Shown here piece by piece: positions 1 to 7,919 of a stretch of DNA of 64,000 nucleotides. The stretch lies in the NCBI GenBank assembly GCA_958349535.1, contig CATWDJ010000005.1:61281-125280 (forward strand), given 5' to 3'. The translations under genes and the position numbers were made by a program. This DNA comes from Maccoyibacter sp900556645 (GTDB lineage Bacteria; Bacillota; Clostridia; Lachnospirales; Lachnospiraceae). Within the stretch, counting starts at the first letter, position 1, and each line of letters opens with the position of its first letter. The notes beneath the pieces are model-generated. The model did not search any database. It was not told the DNA's origin and was given only the letters and a program-made list of their open reading frames with translations.

Positions 1-1061
1 CAGTTAATCTTATTGTTGTCACGGTAATCTGGATCCCATTTCTCCGGTCCCCATTTGGTGTTATCCGGAAGTTCATGTTTCGGATACTCAATTGGACCGT
101 TCTTGGTGCAGAGCTTCTGTCCCAGTTTTGCAGCACCTGCAGGACATACCTCCACGCAGCGTCCACAGGCTACACAGTTCTCCGGCTGTACGCTGGCACG
201 GTATGCGGAACGTGACATATTTGGTGTATTGAATAACTGTGAGGTACGGAGTGCGTTACATACGCCAACTGCACAGTTACAGATTGCAAAAATTTTATTC
301 TGACCATCAATATTGGTAATCTGATGTACATATCCGTTTTTCTCGGAACGCTCTAAAATTTCCATTACCTCATCATAGTCAATATAACGACCTCTTCCGG
401 TTTCTACCAAGTAGTCAGCCATATCACCTACACCGATACAAAGCTCACCCTCGATATCTCCGGTACCCTCGCCTCTAATTCTCTGCTGGGTACGGCAGGA
501 GCACTGACCTACTGCATATTTATCTTTATATTTCTTTAACCAGTGGGAAATATGCTCTACGCTGGCAGACTTCTGCTCTGCCGGAATAGCCTTCTCTACC
601 GGGATAACATGCATACCAATTCCTGCACCTCCCGGAGGTACCATAGGAGTTACTTTCTCCAACGGTAAACGTGCCATCTGTTCAAAGAAATCAGCAATTT
701 CTGTGTGTTCCTCTACCTGTGCCTTGTTCATTACCATGAACTCTGCACATCCCGGTACAAACATCGGAAGTATGTATTGTTTCTCGTGTCTTGGATTTTC
801 CCAGTTGTACTCAATCAAACCAATGACACTCATCTCTTTTAATAATTCTTCCGTTCTCTCAACGCTCTTACCACAGTTCTTTGCAATGGTTTCCAAGGTT
901 GCTGGTACACGTACCTTCATGGATAAGGCAACCTCTGCCATTTCATCTGTGATAACACCCGCAAGACCCCAGTACTCCGGATCGTCCACGGTTACTTTGT
1001 GACCGATTCGGTCTGTAATCTTCTGACCGAGCTTTAAAATCAGTTCTCTCTCTTCTGCCAT
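1..1061 (-). CDS. 4Fe-4S oxidoreductase, N-terminal part (runs off the window)
   Basis: Open from an ATG at 1061 to the window edge (353 codons, no stop). The ATG has a GAGGAG ribosome binding site and starts 15 bases after the hypB stop, so the two are one operon. The N-terminal third resembles a winged-helix segment. Cysteines follow as CSC near residue 188, CNCAVGVC near 260-266, and a classic ferredoxin motif CVACGRCVEVCP near 295-306, so it binds at least one 4Fe-4S cluster. Codon use is strongly biased, suggesting high expression. In related Clostridia such N-termini precede a flavin/NAD(P) oxidoreductase domain; that part lies outside the window, so the substrate is unknown. Confidence 0.8.
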   Translation of the reverse strand, partial: MAEERELILKLGQKITDRIGHKVTVDDPEYWGLAGVITDEMAEVALSMKVRVPATLETIAKNCGKSVERTEELLKEMSVIGLIEYNWENPRHEKQYILPMFVPGCAEFMVMNKAQVEEHTEIADFFEQMARLPLEKVTPMVPPGGAGIGMHVIPVEKAIPAEQKSASVEHISHWLKKYKDKYAVGQCSCRTQQRIRGEGTGDIEGELCIGVGDMADYLVETGRGRYIDYDEVMEILERSEKNGYVHQITNIDGQNKIFAICNCAVGVCNALRTSQLFNTPNMSRSAYRASVQPENCVACGRCVEVCPAGAAKLGQKLCTKNGPIEYPKHELPDNTKWGPEKWDPDYRDNNKIN

Positions 1062-1076
1062 TACTACATTCTCCTC

Positions 1077-1745
1077 TTAATCATTCCATTTTTTTACTTC
1101 AGTTCTTAACCAATCCGCCCACTCTTCAATTCCTTCACCTGTCTTCGCAGAAATCGAAATAATCTTAATGTTGGGATTCAATGCTTTGACTCTCTCTTCA
1201 CATGCCTTTAAGTCAAAGTCAAAAAAGTCCATTGCATCTATCTTGTTTACCAACAGTACATCTACGATAGAAAACATCAATGGATATTTCAAAGGCTTGT
1301 CATCACCCTCCGGCACGCTTAAAATCATAGCGTTCTTGGATGCTCCGGTATCAAACTCCGCCGGACATACCAGATTTCCAACATTCTCCAGTATGGCAAG
1401 ATCTACATCTTCGCAGCCCAAGGCTTCGATTCCCTGTTTGGTCATTCCCGCATCCAAATGGCACATACCGCCTGTATGAAGCTGAATAACTTTCGCCCCG
1501 GTTTCTGAAATGGTAGCTGCGTCCACATCGGAATCAATATCTGCTTCCATGACACCGATACGCATTTCATCCTTTAGGGCATGAATCGTTTGTCTTAAAG
1601 TAGTTGTTTTCCCAGAACCTGGTGATGACATCAGGTTTAACAGAAAAGTCTTATCCTTTTTCAAGTCTTCTCTCAAAAGATCCGCCTGATGGTCATTGTC
1701 TTCGAAAACACTCTTCTTTATTTCCAACACACGAAACTTATCCAA
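1077..1745 (-). CDS. hypB: HypB-type nickel-insertion GTPase
   Basis: 222-residue SIMIBI-class GTPase. Walker A SSPGSGKTTT lies at about residues 40-49, the metal-site pair Cys-His is in GGMCHLDAGM, and the base-recognition motif is NKID. HypB delivers nickel to [NiFe]-hydrogenase (or related nickel enzymes) using GTP hydrolysis in the cytoplasm. The N-terminal CxxCGC nickel site of E. coli HypB and any His-rich stretch are absent, as in many Firmicutes. It is the first gene of a minus-strand operon with the iron-sulfur oxidoreductase. No hydrogenase or HypA is in view. A promoter and a GntR-type operator lie directly upstream. Confidence 0.88.
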   Translation of the reverse strand: MDKFRVLEIKKSVFEDNDHQADLLREDLKKDKTFLLNLMSSPGSGKTTTLRQTIHALKDEMRIGVMEADIDSDVDAATISETGAKVIQLHTGGMCHLDAGMTKQGIEALGCEDVDLAILENVGNLVCPAEFDTGASKNAMILSVPEGDDKPLKYPLMFSIVDVLLVNKIDAMDFFDFDLKACEERVKALNPNIKIISISAKTGEGIEEWADWLRTEVKKWND

Positions 1746-1798
1746 AATCCTTTTCCTCCTTTATAATTTACAGTTACAACTTTGTCTATGACCTGTTT

Positions 1799-1811
1799 CT
1801 GGTCATACCAG
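1799..1811. promoter_or_regulatory. putative FadR/GntR operator in front of hypB
   Basis: CTGGTCATACCAG: 5-bp arms around CAT, matching the TGGTnnnACCA form typical of FadR-subfamily GntR regulators. It lies about 20-30 bases downstream of the expected hypB transcription start, where a bound repressor could block elongation. Confidence 0.6.
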
Positions 1812-1836
1812 TGGAACATAGACAGCTTTGACAAAA

Positions 1837-1865
1837 TATTAACATGAATTTTGTCGATACGTCAA
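1837..1865 (-). promoter_or_regulatory. sigma-A promoter of the hypB operon
   Basis: On the minus strand a -35 TTGACG (1865-1860) is separated by 17 bases from a -10 TTAATA (1842-1837). Expected start of transcription is near 1830, giving a leader of about 85 bases that contains the operator. Confidence 0.6.
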
Positions 1866-1916
1866 GATTTTCTCTATATTAAACTGCTTTTTCTCTATAA
1901 TATCTATATTTCTCTC

Positions 1917-1945
1917 TTGAAATTCAGCAGATTTTACAATATAAT
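1917..1945 (+). promoter_or_regulatory. sigma-A promoter of the GntR regulator gene
   Basis: TTGAAA (1917-1922), 17-base spacer, TATAAT (1940-1945). Expected start near 1952, just before the second operator, which implies autoregulation. Confidence 0.7.
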
Positions 1946-1957
1946 TATATCTGGTAC

Positions 1958-1970
1958 GTGGTTATACCAC
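1958..1970. promoter_or_regulatory. putative FadR/GntR operator in front of the regulator gene
   Basis: GTGGTTATACCAC: the same TGGTnnnACCA core as the site at 1799-1811, placed at about +7 to +19 of the regulator's own transcript. Confidence 0.6.
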
Positions 1971-1993
1971 AAACACAAGGGAGGTTTTTAAAA

Positions 1994-2698
1994 ATGGAAT
2001 TTTCAAAGTTAAACGCACCATCTTTAAAGGAACTGTTTATTCAGGAATTAGAAACCATGATTCTCTCAGGAAAACTTCTCATCGGGGAGAAGCTGCCTTC
2101 CGAAAGAGATTTGGCAGAATCTATGCAAGTAAGCCGTGCTGTCGTCAATTCCGGCATTTCGGAACTTGCCAGAAAGGGATTTTTGATTATCAAACCCCGT
2201 GTAGGCACCTTTGTTGCAGATTACAGAAGAAACGGAACCATGGATACGCTGATGTCCATTATGAACTATAACGGTGGTATCCTGCGGGAAGCTGAAATAC
2301 GTTCTATTCTGGAACTTCGTGTGGCTCTGGATACTCTTGCCATCGAACTATGGCTCCCAAAAGCCACCGCGGAGGAGCTTGCCCGTCTGAAAAGTTTTGT
2401 GGACGAATTAGAGAAAGCCGACTCCCCATCTGTCGCAGCCGCAGTTGCCTTTAAGTTTCAGCATGAGATGGCTTTTCTATCCGGCAACACACTGATACCT
2501 TTGATTTTTTCTTCCTTTAAGGTTCCGGTTACCACTCTTTGGGAACGTTTCTGCCGCCTCTATGGTATTGAGGCATTGTATCTAAATGAATTAACCCTTT
2601 ACCATGCTTTTGAAAAGGGTGATTTGAAAGGTGCCATTGAATGGATTTCTACCTCCATTCAAGACACCATTGACGGAAAGCGACCAATTTACTATTAA
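1994..2698 (+). CDS. GntR-family regulator, FadR subfamily
   Basis: 234 residues. The N-terminal winged helix-turn-helix (about residues 8-75) contains GEKLPSERDLAESM and GTFVADY, typical of GntR proteins; the rest is an all-helical FCD-type effector domain with the ELR segment that opens FadR-like domains. The ATG at 1994 is preferred over the upstream one at 1958 because GGGAGG lies 9 bases before it and 1958 falls inside the operator. It is divergent from hypB, and TGGTnnnACCA sites lie before both genes, so it probably represses itself and the hypB/iron-sulfur operon. The effector is not evident. Confidence 0.85.
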   Translation: MEFSKLNAPSLKELFIQELETMILSGKLLIGEKLPSERDLAESMQVSRAVVNSGISELARKGFLIIKPRVGTFVADYRRNGTMDTLMSIMNYNGGILREAEIRSILELRVALDTLAIELWLPKATAEELARLKSFVDELEKADSPSVAAAVAFKFQHEMAFLSGNTLIPLIFSSFKVPVTTLWERFCRLYGIEALYLNELTLYHAFEKGDLKGAIEWISTSIQDTIDGKRPIYY

Positions 2699-2720
2699 CC
2701 TCTTTCCAGAAAAATTGGAT

Positions 2721-3521
2721 TTACAGGGTATCCAACAGTTTTTTCAGTTCCTGTAAAACCCCTTCTTCTTTCATAGGCGGTGCCAGAAAACGAGCCGCAT
2801 TGCGTACCTCTTCTCTGGCGTCTCCTACGGCATAGCTGTAGTGTGCCTGTTGAAACATTTCCAGATCATTGCTGTTATCCCCAAACACCATTGTCTCGTC
2901 TTTGGTTACCCCTAGATATTCCTGTACTTTTTTCAAAGAAACTCCCTTATTGGTTCCCCGGTTCATCACATCCATATAAATTATCCCGGAACAGGAAACC
3001 TGAAGCCGGTCTTTCCACTTCGGTGTAAAATAATCTGCGGTGGCTCCCTCTGCATCCTCGGGATGGTAGATGGTCATTTTGATGCACGGCTCATCCAACG
3101 ACTCCAGCGAATCCACCATGACACATTTGTAATTCATGCTCTCTTTCATAACCCGATACACATTCCTGTCATTCTCTGTAAAATATGCAAGTCCTGCCAC
3201 ACAATATGCACATTCGCATCCATTATTCATTTTCCTTACATCTCTTACCAACTCATGGGAAGTTTCCAGACTCATCTGGGAAATATACAAATCCTTATCT
3301 TTCATCCTTACATGGGCACCATTATCGGCAATATAGATTAACTGTTCCCCCAGAGAAGAAAACAGATGCTCCAATGCCGGATGCTGTCTTCCGCTGGCAA
3401 CCGCGATTCGGATTCCCTTTTTCAGAAGCTGTTCCATCATCGGATAGTAATCCTTATGAATGGTCGGTGTATTTACCGGTCCCAGAGTTCCATCCACATC
3501 TGTAACAATTAATTTTATCAT
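2721..3521 (-). CDS. Cof-type HAD-superfamily phosphatase
   Basis: 266 residues with all HAD motifs: DVDGT at residues 8-12 (nucleophile and acid/base Asp), ASGR near 42, and GDNSNDLEMF near 215. The cap between motifs places it in the type IIB (Cof) group, which dephosphorylates small sugar phosphates or cofactors; the physiological substrate cannot be read from sequence. RBS GAGGTG lies 7 bases before the ATG. It is convergent with the GntR gene, with only about 20 bases between the stops. Confidence 0.85.
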   Translation of the reverse strand: MIKLIVTDVDGTLGPVNTPTIHKDYYPMMEQLLKKGIRIAVASGRQHPALEHLFSSLGEQLIYIADNGAHVRMKDKDLYISQMSLETSHELVRDVRKMNNGCECAYCVAGLAYFTENDRNVYRVMKESMNYKCVMVDSLESLDEPCIKMTIYHPEDAEGATADYFTPKWKDRLQVSCSGIIYMDVMNRGTNKGVSLKKVQEYLGVTKDETMVFGDNSNDLEMFQQAHYSYAVGDAREEVRNAARFLAPPMKEEGVLQELKKLLDTL

Positions 3522-3543
3522 CTTATCACCTCTTTTTATTCTA

Positions 3544-3571
3544 ATTATAGCATACTATCATAGACTGTAAA
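3544..3571 (-). promoter_or_regulatory. promoter of the HAD phosphatase gene
   Basis: Minus strand TTTACA (3571-3566), 16-base spacer, TATAAT (3549-3544), shortly before the ATG at 3521. The -35 is imperfect. Confidence 0.5.
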
Positions 3572-3591
3572 AAACAGTTTTTGGAGTAATT

Positions 3592-5445
3592 ATGTGCAGT
3601 ATTTCAGGATTTTTCCATCCTTCCTCCGATTATCTGAATGACGAGGAATTTTATCGACAGATTCTGTATCGTATGATGCAGAGCTTACATCACCGGGGAC
3701 CAGATTCCTCCGGCTGTCTGCTGAGCCGCCGCTGTGGTCTGGCTCATACAAGACTTTCCATTATAGATTTAAAAACAGGCTCCCAGCCTATGGAGCGAAA
3801 GATAAACGGCTATTCGTATCAGATTGCCTTCAACGGCGAAATCTACAACCTGCCGGATTTGAAAAATGATTTGCTTTTGCAGGGCTGGAAGTTTCAAACC
3901 ACCTCTGATACCGAGGTACTGCTTCTTGCCTTTTTGGAATACGGACCGGATTTTGTCAAAAAAGTAGACGGTATCTTTTCTTTTGCCATCTATGATTCCC
4001 GGCATGAAACCATTTATCTCTTCCGTGATTATTTTGGAATTAAACCTCTTTTTTATACCTTTGCAGAGGATACGCTTGTTTTTTCTTCGGAACTCAAAGG
4101 TCTTTTCTGCTTTCCCGGTATAGAGGCTGCGGTGGACAGTGACGGTCTGAATGAAATCTTTTCTCTGGGACCTGCCAGAAGTCCCGGCAATGCCGTCTTC
4201 AAGAATATTCACGAATTAAAACCCGGCTATTATCTCGCATACAACCATTTTGGCATTCATCTGACAAATTTCTGGCGTCTTTCTTCTATGCCCCACTGGG
4301 ACAACTACGAAACCACCATTGAACGGACACGTTTTCTTTTGACCGATGCCATCAAACGGCAAATGGTATCCGACGTTCCTATTTGTACCTTTCTCTCCGG
4401 CGGTGTAGATTCCAGTGTAGTATCGGCAGTCTGTGCTTCGGAATTAAAAAAAGAAGGAAAACAACTAACCACCTACTCCTTTGATTTTGAGGATAATGAT
4501 AAATATTTTCAATCCAACAGCTTTCAACCTTCTCAGGATGCTCCTTATGTCAAAAAAATGGTGGAATTTCTGGGCAGTGACCATCACTATCTGTTTTGTG
4601 ACAATGAACAGCAGGCAGATTTACTCTGCGAATCCGTAGATGCCCATGACCTGCCCTGTATGGCTGATATTGATTCCTCCCTGCTCTACTTCTGCAAAGA
4701 AGTCAGCAAGCATCACAAAGTGGTCCTCACAGGTGAAAGTGCGGACGAGGTTTTTGGCGGCTATCCATGGTTTCACAAAGAAGAATTTCTCACAGGAAAT
4801 ACCTTTCCATGGACACCTTCTCTGAACCCCCGCAAAAAGGTTCTTTCCGATGACCTCATCCGGCAGTTGAATATGGACGAATATGTCAAACGTATTTACG
4901 ACCAATCTGTTTCAGAAATTCCTGTCCTTCCAAGAGAAAACGAAATAGAAGCCAACCGCCGTCGGATTGCCTATCTGAATATTCGTTACTTTATGCAGAC
5001 CCTGTTAAACCGCATGGACCGCACCAGTATGCACTCCGGTTTAGAGGCACGGGTTCCTTTTGCAGATAAAGCTCTGGTAGAGTATATTTTCAACACCCCA
5101 TGGGAAATGAAGGCAAAGGACGGAGTGGTCAAGAATGTCCTTCGTCAGTCTGCCAAAGGACTTTTGCCTGATGAGATTCTCTTCCGCCGCAAAAGCCCTT
5201 ATCCCAAAACCTATCATCCGGGATATGAACAGTTATTGTCTGACCGCTTAAAAGATGTGCTTTCCTCTTGTAATGCTCCGATTCTGGAACTGGTAGACAA
5301 AGAACGGGTGCTGCGTTTTCTGGATGCTTCTAAAGACTATGGTGCTCCATGGTACGGACAGCTTATGGCAGGCCCGCAGATGACTGCATACCTGCTTCAG
5401 GTCAATTACTGGCTAAAAAAATATCACGTACATCTTCTTTTATAA
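3592..5445 (+). CDS. asnB: asparagine synthase (glutamine-hydrolysing)
   Basis: 617 residues. It begins MCSISGFF, so after Met removal Cys2 is the Ntn glutaminase nucleophile; the N-terminal domain has HRGPDSSG, TRLSIIDL and FNGEIYN. The C-terminal synthetase domain has the PP-loop SGGVDSS near residue 266 and GESADEVFGG. The enzyme converts aspartate, glutamine and ATP to asparagine in the cytosol. RBS TTGGAG precedes the ATG. It stands alone, followed by a strong terminator. Length fits the AsnB family. Some members of this fold act in cell-wall amidation, but nothing near it suggests that. Confidence 0.92.
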   Translation: MCSISGFFHPSSDYLNDEEFYRQILYRMMQSLHHRGPDSSGCLLSRRCGLAHTRLSIIDLKTGSQPMERKINGYSYQIAFNGEIYNLPDLKNDLLLQGWKFQTTSDTEVLLLAFLEYGPDFVKKVDGIFSFAIYDSRHETIYLFRDYFGIKPLFYTFAEDTLVFSSELKGLFCFPGIEAAVDSDGLNEIFSLGPARSPGNAVFKNIHELKPGYYLAYNHFGIHLTNFWRLSSMPHWDNYETTIERTRFLLTDAIKRQMVSDVPICTFLSGGVDSSVVSAVCASELKKEGKQLTTYSFDFEDNDKYFQSNSFQPSQDAPYVKKMVEFLGSDHHYLFCDNEQQADLLCESVDAHDLPCMADIDSSLLYFCKEVSKHHKVVLTGESADEVFGGYPWFHKEEFLTGNTFPWTPSLNPRKKVLSDDLIRQLNMDEYVKRIYDQSVSEIPVLPRENEIEANRRRIAYLNIRYFMQTLLNRMDRTSMHSGLEARVPFADKALVEYIFNTPWEMKAKDGVVKNVLRQSAKGLLPDEILFRRKSPYPKTYHPGYEQLLSDRLKDVLSSCNAPILELVDKERVLRFLDASKDYGAPWYGQLMAGPQMTAYLLQVNYWLKKYHVHLLL

Positions 5446-5451
5446 AAAAAG

Positions 5452-5490
5452 CTGTGCACTGGCGGTAACCGCTAATGCACAGTTTTTCTC
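5452..5490. terminator. bidirectional terminator after asnB
   Basis: CTGTGCA/TGCACAG stem with an inner GCGGTAACCGC hairpin (5452-5482), T-rich on the plus side and A-rich before it, so it can also end the convergent PocR gene. Confidence 0.8.
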
Positions 5491-5495
5491 TTTTT

Positions 5496-6305
5496 TTATT
5501 TCTTTATGTCTTCACCGTCATCGGTTCTTCCTTTGGATTCCTCCATATGATCAATGACAATGGTTAAATTCTCCAAAGAAGCTTTAATGGAACGGTTGAT
5601 GGTTCCTGAACTGGTTGCCAAATCCCCAACCTCTTTTGCCACAACACTAAATCCTTTTCCGAATTCCCCTGCTCGGGCAGCCTCGATGGAAGCATTCAGA
5701 CCTAAGATTCTCTGGCGACCTTCAATCTTATCCAGCTCACAGGATTTATCGTTAATCTCATGGATGAGGTTTGATGCCTTGTCAATCTCTTCGTCAAAGA
5801 TTGCCAGCAAATCGTCATCTTTTTTCTTTACATACATGGAATTTACAACTGTGTTTACTACTTTTTCCAAAAGTCTTGCAGAAGCACGAATCTCATCTTC
5901 TGTTCTGACGGTAATATCCTTTAATGCCTCCAGATATTCGTCCGGATCAATTCCCAATTCTACTGCCAGATTTCTAAAATGCTCTTCATCCGGTGGATTC
6001 GGCAGAACCTGACCACCAACCAGTTTACCGATAAACTGATCTCCGACTTTGATGTCTGCCGTAAAATCTATCAGACCTGCATGGCAGAAATAAACACCCT
6101 GTCCTTCCTGGTCACATTTTACACAACGACGCAGTCCTTCTTTTGTTCCTCTTGTGTACTTCATACAAAAATCTTTCCAGCCAATCGGATCCATCATATA
6201 TTCGCCTTTCTCATCTACGGCAATAATTCCGATTCCCGTTGCGGCTGACCAGTCTGTTAGGATTTCAATCAGTAAATCCATATCAAAAAAATCCGAAATA
6301 TTCAT
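5496..6305 (-). CDS. PocR sensor domain plus methyl-accepting signalling tip
   Basis: 269 residues, no membrane segment or signal peptide, hence cytoplasmic. Residues 1-165 form a PocR domain with its cysteines (RRCVKCD, YFCHAG) and a GKLVGGQVL segment; such domains bind small organic ligands. Residues about 195-235 carry the MCP hairpin tip (LNASIEAARAGEFGKGFSVV), which contacts CheA/CheW. HAMP and long coiled-coil regions are missing, so it is a minimal soluble receptor or a signalling scaffold. No che genes are nearby. RBS GGAGG precedes the ATG. Confidence 0.85.
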   Translation of the reverse strand: MNISDFFDMDLLIEILTDWSAATGIGIIAVDEKGEYMMDPIGWKDFCMKYTRGTKEGLRRCVKCDQEGQGVYFCHAGLIDFTADIKVGDQFIGKLVGGQVLPNPPDEEHFRNLAVELGIDPDEYLEALKDITVRTEDEIRASARLLEKVVNTVVNSMYVKKKDDDLLAIFDEEIDKASNLIHEINDKSCELDKIEGRQRILGLNASIEAARAGEFGKGFSVVAKEVGDLATSSGTINRSIKASLENLTIVIDHMEESKGRTDDGEDIKK

Positions 6306-6488
6306 ATTTTATCCTCCGTCCTTATGCAATTATCTGCTTTTACTATACCTTACTTTTCCAGCTATGCCTAGCATATTTCTTCAAAAAAAACATGCTTTCT
6401 TTCTTTTTTCACATTTTGTCGTTTTTTAGGCATGTTTTTTGTGCAATTTGCATATTTACTTTTGCTGTAAAAACTATCTATTTTTCTC

Positions 6489-7079
6489 TTAAAACGGCGA
6501 TTGCACCATTGGCTGGAGCTGCTTTCCTGCCAGTGCTGCCTCTATGGTTTCCGGTATCAATTCCACATGGGCAATCATTGACTTCGGCTTCTTCTCGTAA
6601 TTGTCCTGTCCGAAAGGAACAAAGTACACATTTTTCATATTTGCCAAATCACCGATGTTTTTGAAATTCATCCCCAAAGCATCGTTGGTGGATACTGAAA
6701 TTACCAGTGGTTTCTCATTTCTCAGATGAGCTTTTGCTGCCATCAATACCGGTGTATCGGTAATGCCGTTGCAGAGTTTTGCCATAGTGTTTCCGGTACA
6801 GGGTGCAATGACCAGGATATCCAGATATCCTTTTGGTCCAATAGGCTCAGCATCTGCAATGGAACAGATTCCTTTTTTTCCAGTAATGGTTTCTATTTCT
6901 TCCCGGAAATCCTGAGCCTTACCAAAACGGCTGTCAATCTTTTGTGCATTATCTGAAAATATTGGTATAACCTCCATACCCTTTTCCACAAGTTCTTCTA
7001 CAACTTTTTTTATTTTTTCATAAGTACAAAAGGATCCGGTTATTGCAAAACCGACCTGACAGCTTTTCTTGTCTTCCAT
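6489..7079 (-). CDS. spoVFB: dipicolinate synthase subunit B
   Basis: 196-residue flavoprotein-like subunit. GFAITGSFCTY near the N-terminus and APCTGNTMAKLCNGITDTPV in the middle are characteristic of DpaB/SpoVFB. With DpaA it oxidises dihydrodipicolinate to dipicolinic acid in the mother cell, the calcium chelator loaded into spores. It follows spoVFA after 12 bases with its own RBS (AAGGAG). The pair indicates that the organism sporulates. Confidence 0.92.
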   Translation of the reverse strand: MEDKKSCQVGFAITGSFCTYEKIKKVVEELVEKGMEVIPIFSDNAQKIDSRFGKAQDFREEIETITGKKGICSIADAEPIGPKGYLDILVIAPCTGNTMAKLCNGITDTPVLMAAKAHLRNEKPLVISVSTNDALGMNFKNIGDLANMKNVYFVPFGQDNYEKKPKSMIAHVELIPETIEAALAGKQLQPMVQSPF

Positions 7080-7091
7080 AAATTCTCCTTT

Positions 7092-7862
7092 TTACTTACT
7101 TTTTTGCACGATATATTCCGCTAATATCCTTGCTGAGGAAAGGGGTGCATATTTTCCCGGAAGTCCGGGACAGAGTTTTGCACAGATTCCATGCTCCCGG
7201 CAATAGCCGTAATCCACACCGCCTCCTGTGGCAATATCTATAATCACCGCATTCTTTCTTAATTGTGCAAGTATTTTCCCATCCAATATTTTTTGCGGAA
7301 TAGTCTGAAACAGATATTGATAGTTTTCCATATTTTTCAGTTCTTTAACTGTAGAAAATCCACGGACTTCCGCCTGTGTCTTTCGCACCGGATCTTTCTC
7401 ATAGACAGTGACGGTACTGCCCATTCCTCTCAGCTTATCCGCCAGAACACTTCCGCATCTTCCATATCCCAAAACCAGACTGCTGCCGCCTTGTAAGTTT
7501 TCCTTTCCTGCTAAAATTGCCTCCGCAATAGCTCCCTCGGCAGCGGCAACAGCATTTTTTATGGCGATTTCTTCTTCCGACATATAGGCATGACAGCTGG
7601 CTCTCTTTTCCCAGCAGACTGTTTGGAATGTCCGGGGAAAGGTTCCTGCAAAAATATGCTGTCCTGCTCTGATATGACCACAGATGCTCTCAAAGGGAAC
7701 CTCTCCGGTTACCACCGGCAGCAGGATGATATCCCATGTTTCTATTTTTTGTCCTTCTAGTTTTTCTTGGAGACAAACCTCATATCCTGACTCCCGCACT
7801 AACTCCGCCAGATATTCCTGTCTCATATCCTGATTTCGAATACACAGTACCGTTTTTTCCAT
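7092..7862 (-). CDS. spoVFA: dipicolinate synthase subunit A
   Basis: 256 residues. Rossmann motif LGYGRCGSVLADKL near residue 155 binds NAD(P); NAVAAAEGAIAEA and GGGVDYGY are typical of DpaA. The catalytic partner of SpoVFB in dipicolinate synthesis. It is slightly shorter than B. subtilis SpoVFA. Start: the ATG at 7862; the TTG codon just before it is less likely. The RBS AGGAGG sits inside the 3' arm of a terminator-like hairpin (7868-7912), and a sporulation-type -10 lies in its loop, so translation from read-through mRNA should be weak and expression should depend on the internal promoter. Confidence 0.92.
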   Translation of the reverse strand: MEKTVLCIRNQDMRQEYLAELVRESGYEVCLQEKLEGQKIETWDIILLPVVTGEVPFESICGHIRAGQHIFAGTFPRTFQTVCWEKRASCHAYMSEEEIAIKNAVAAAEGAIAEAILAGKENLQGGSSLVLGYGRCGSVLADKLRGMGSTVTVYEKDPVRKTQAEVRGFSTVKELKNMENYQYLFQTIPQKILDGKILAQLRKNAVIIDIATGGGVDYGYCREHGICAKLCPGLPGKYAPLSSARILAEYIVQKSK

Positions 7863-7867
7863 CAAAA

Positions 7868-7912
7868 AACGCCTCCTATGGTTTCATTATATGTAACCAT
7901 AAAAAAGGCGTT
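7868..7912 (-). terminator. terminator hairpin that also covers the spoVFA ribosome binding site
   Basis: Minus strand arms AACGCCT/AGGCGTT and TATGGTT/AACCATA (two 7-bp stems) with loop 7894-7884, then a run of six T. It starts 8 bases after the stop of the upstream gene and ends next to the spoVFA ATG. AGGAGG (7877-7872) lies in the 3' arm. Confidence 0.8.
7886..7911 (-). promoter_or_regulatory. candidate sigma-K/sigma-E type promoter of spoVFAB
   Basis: Minus strand CATATAAT (7893-7886) resembles the CATA-type -10 of mother-cell sigma factors; AC (7911-7910) lies 16 bases upstream, as in sigma-K promoters. The start near 7879 would give a leader of about 17 bases that lacks the 5' arm of the hairpin. 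Confidence 0.5.
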
Positions 7913-7919
7913 CCTGAAA

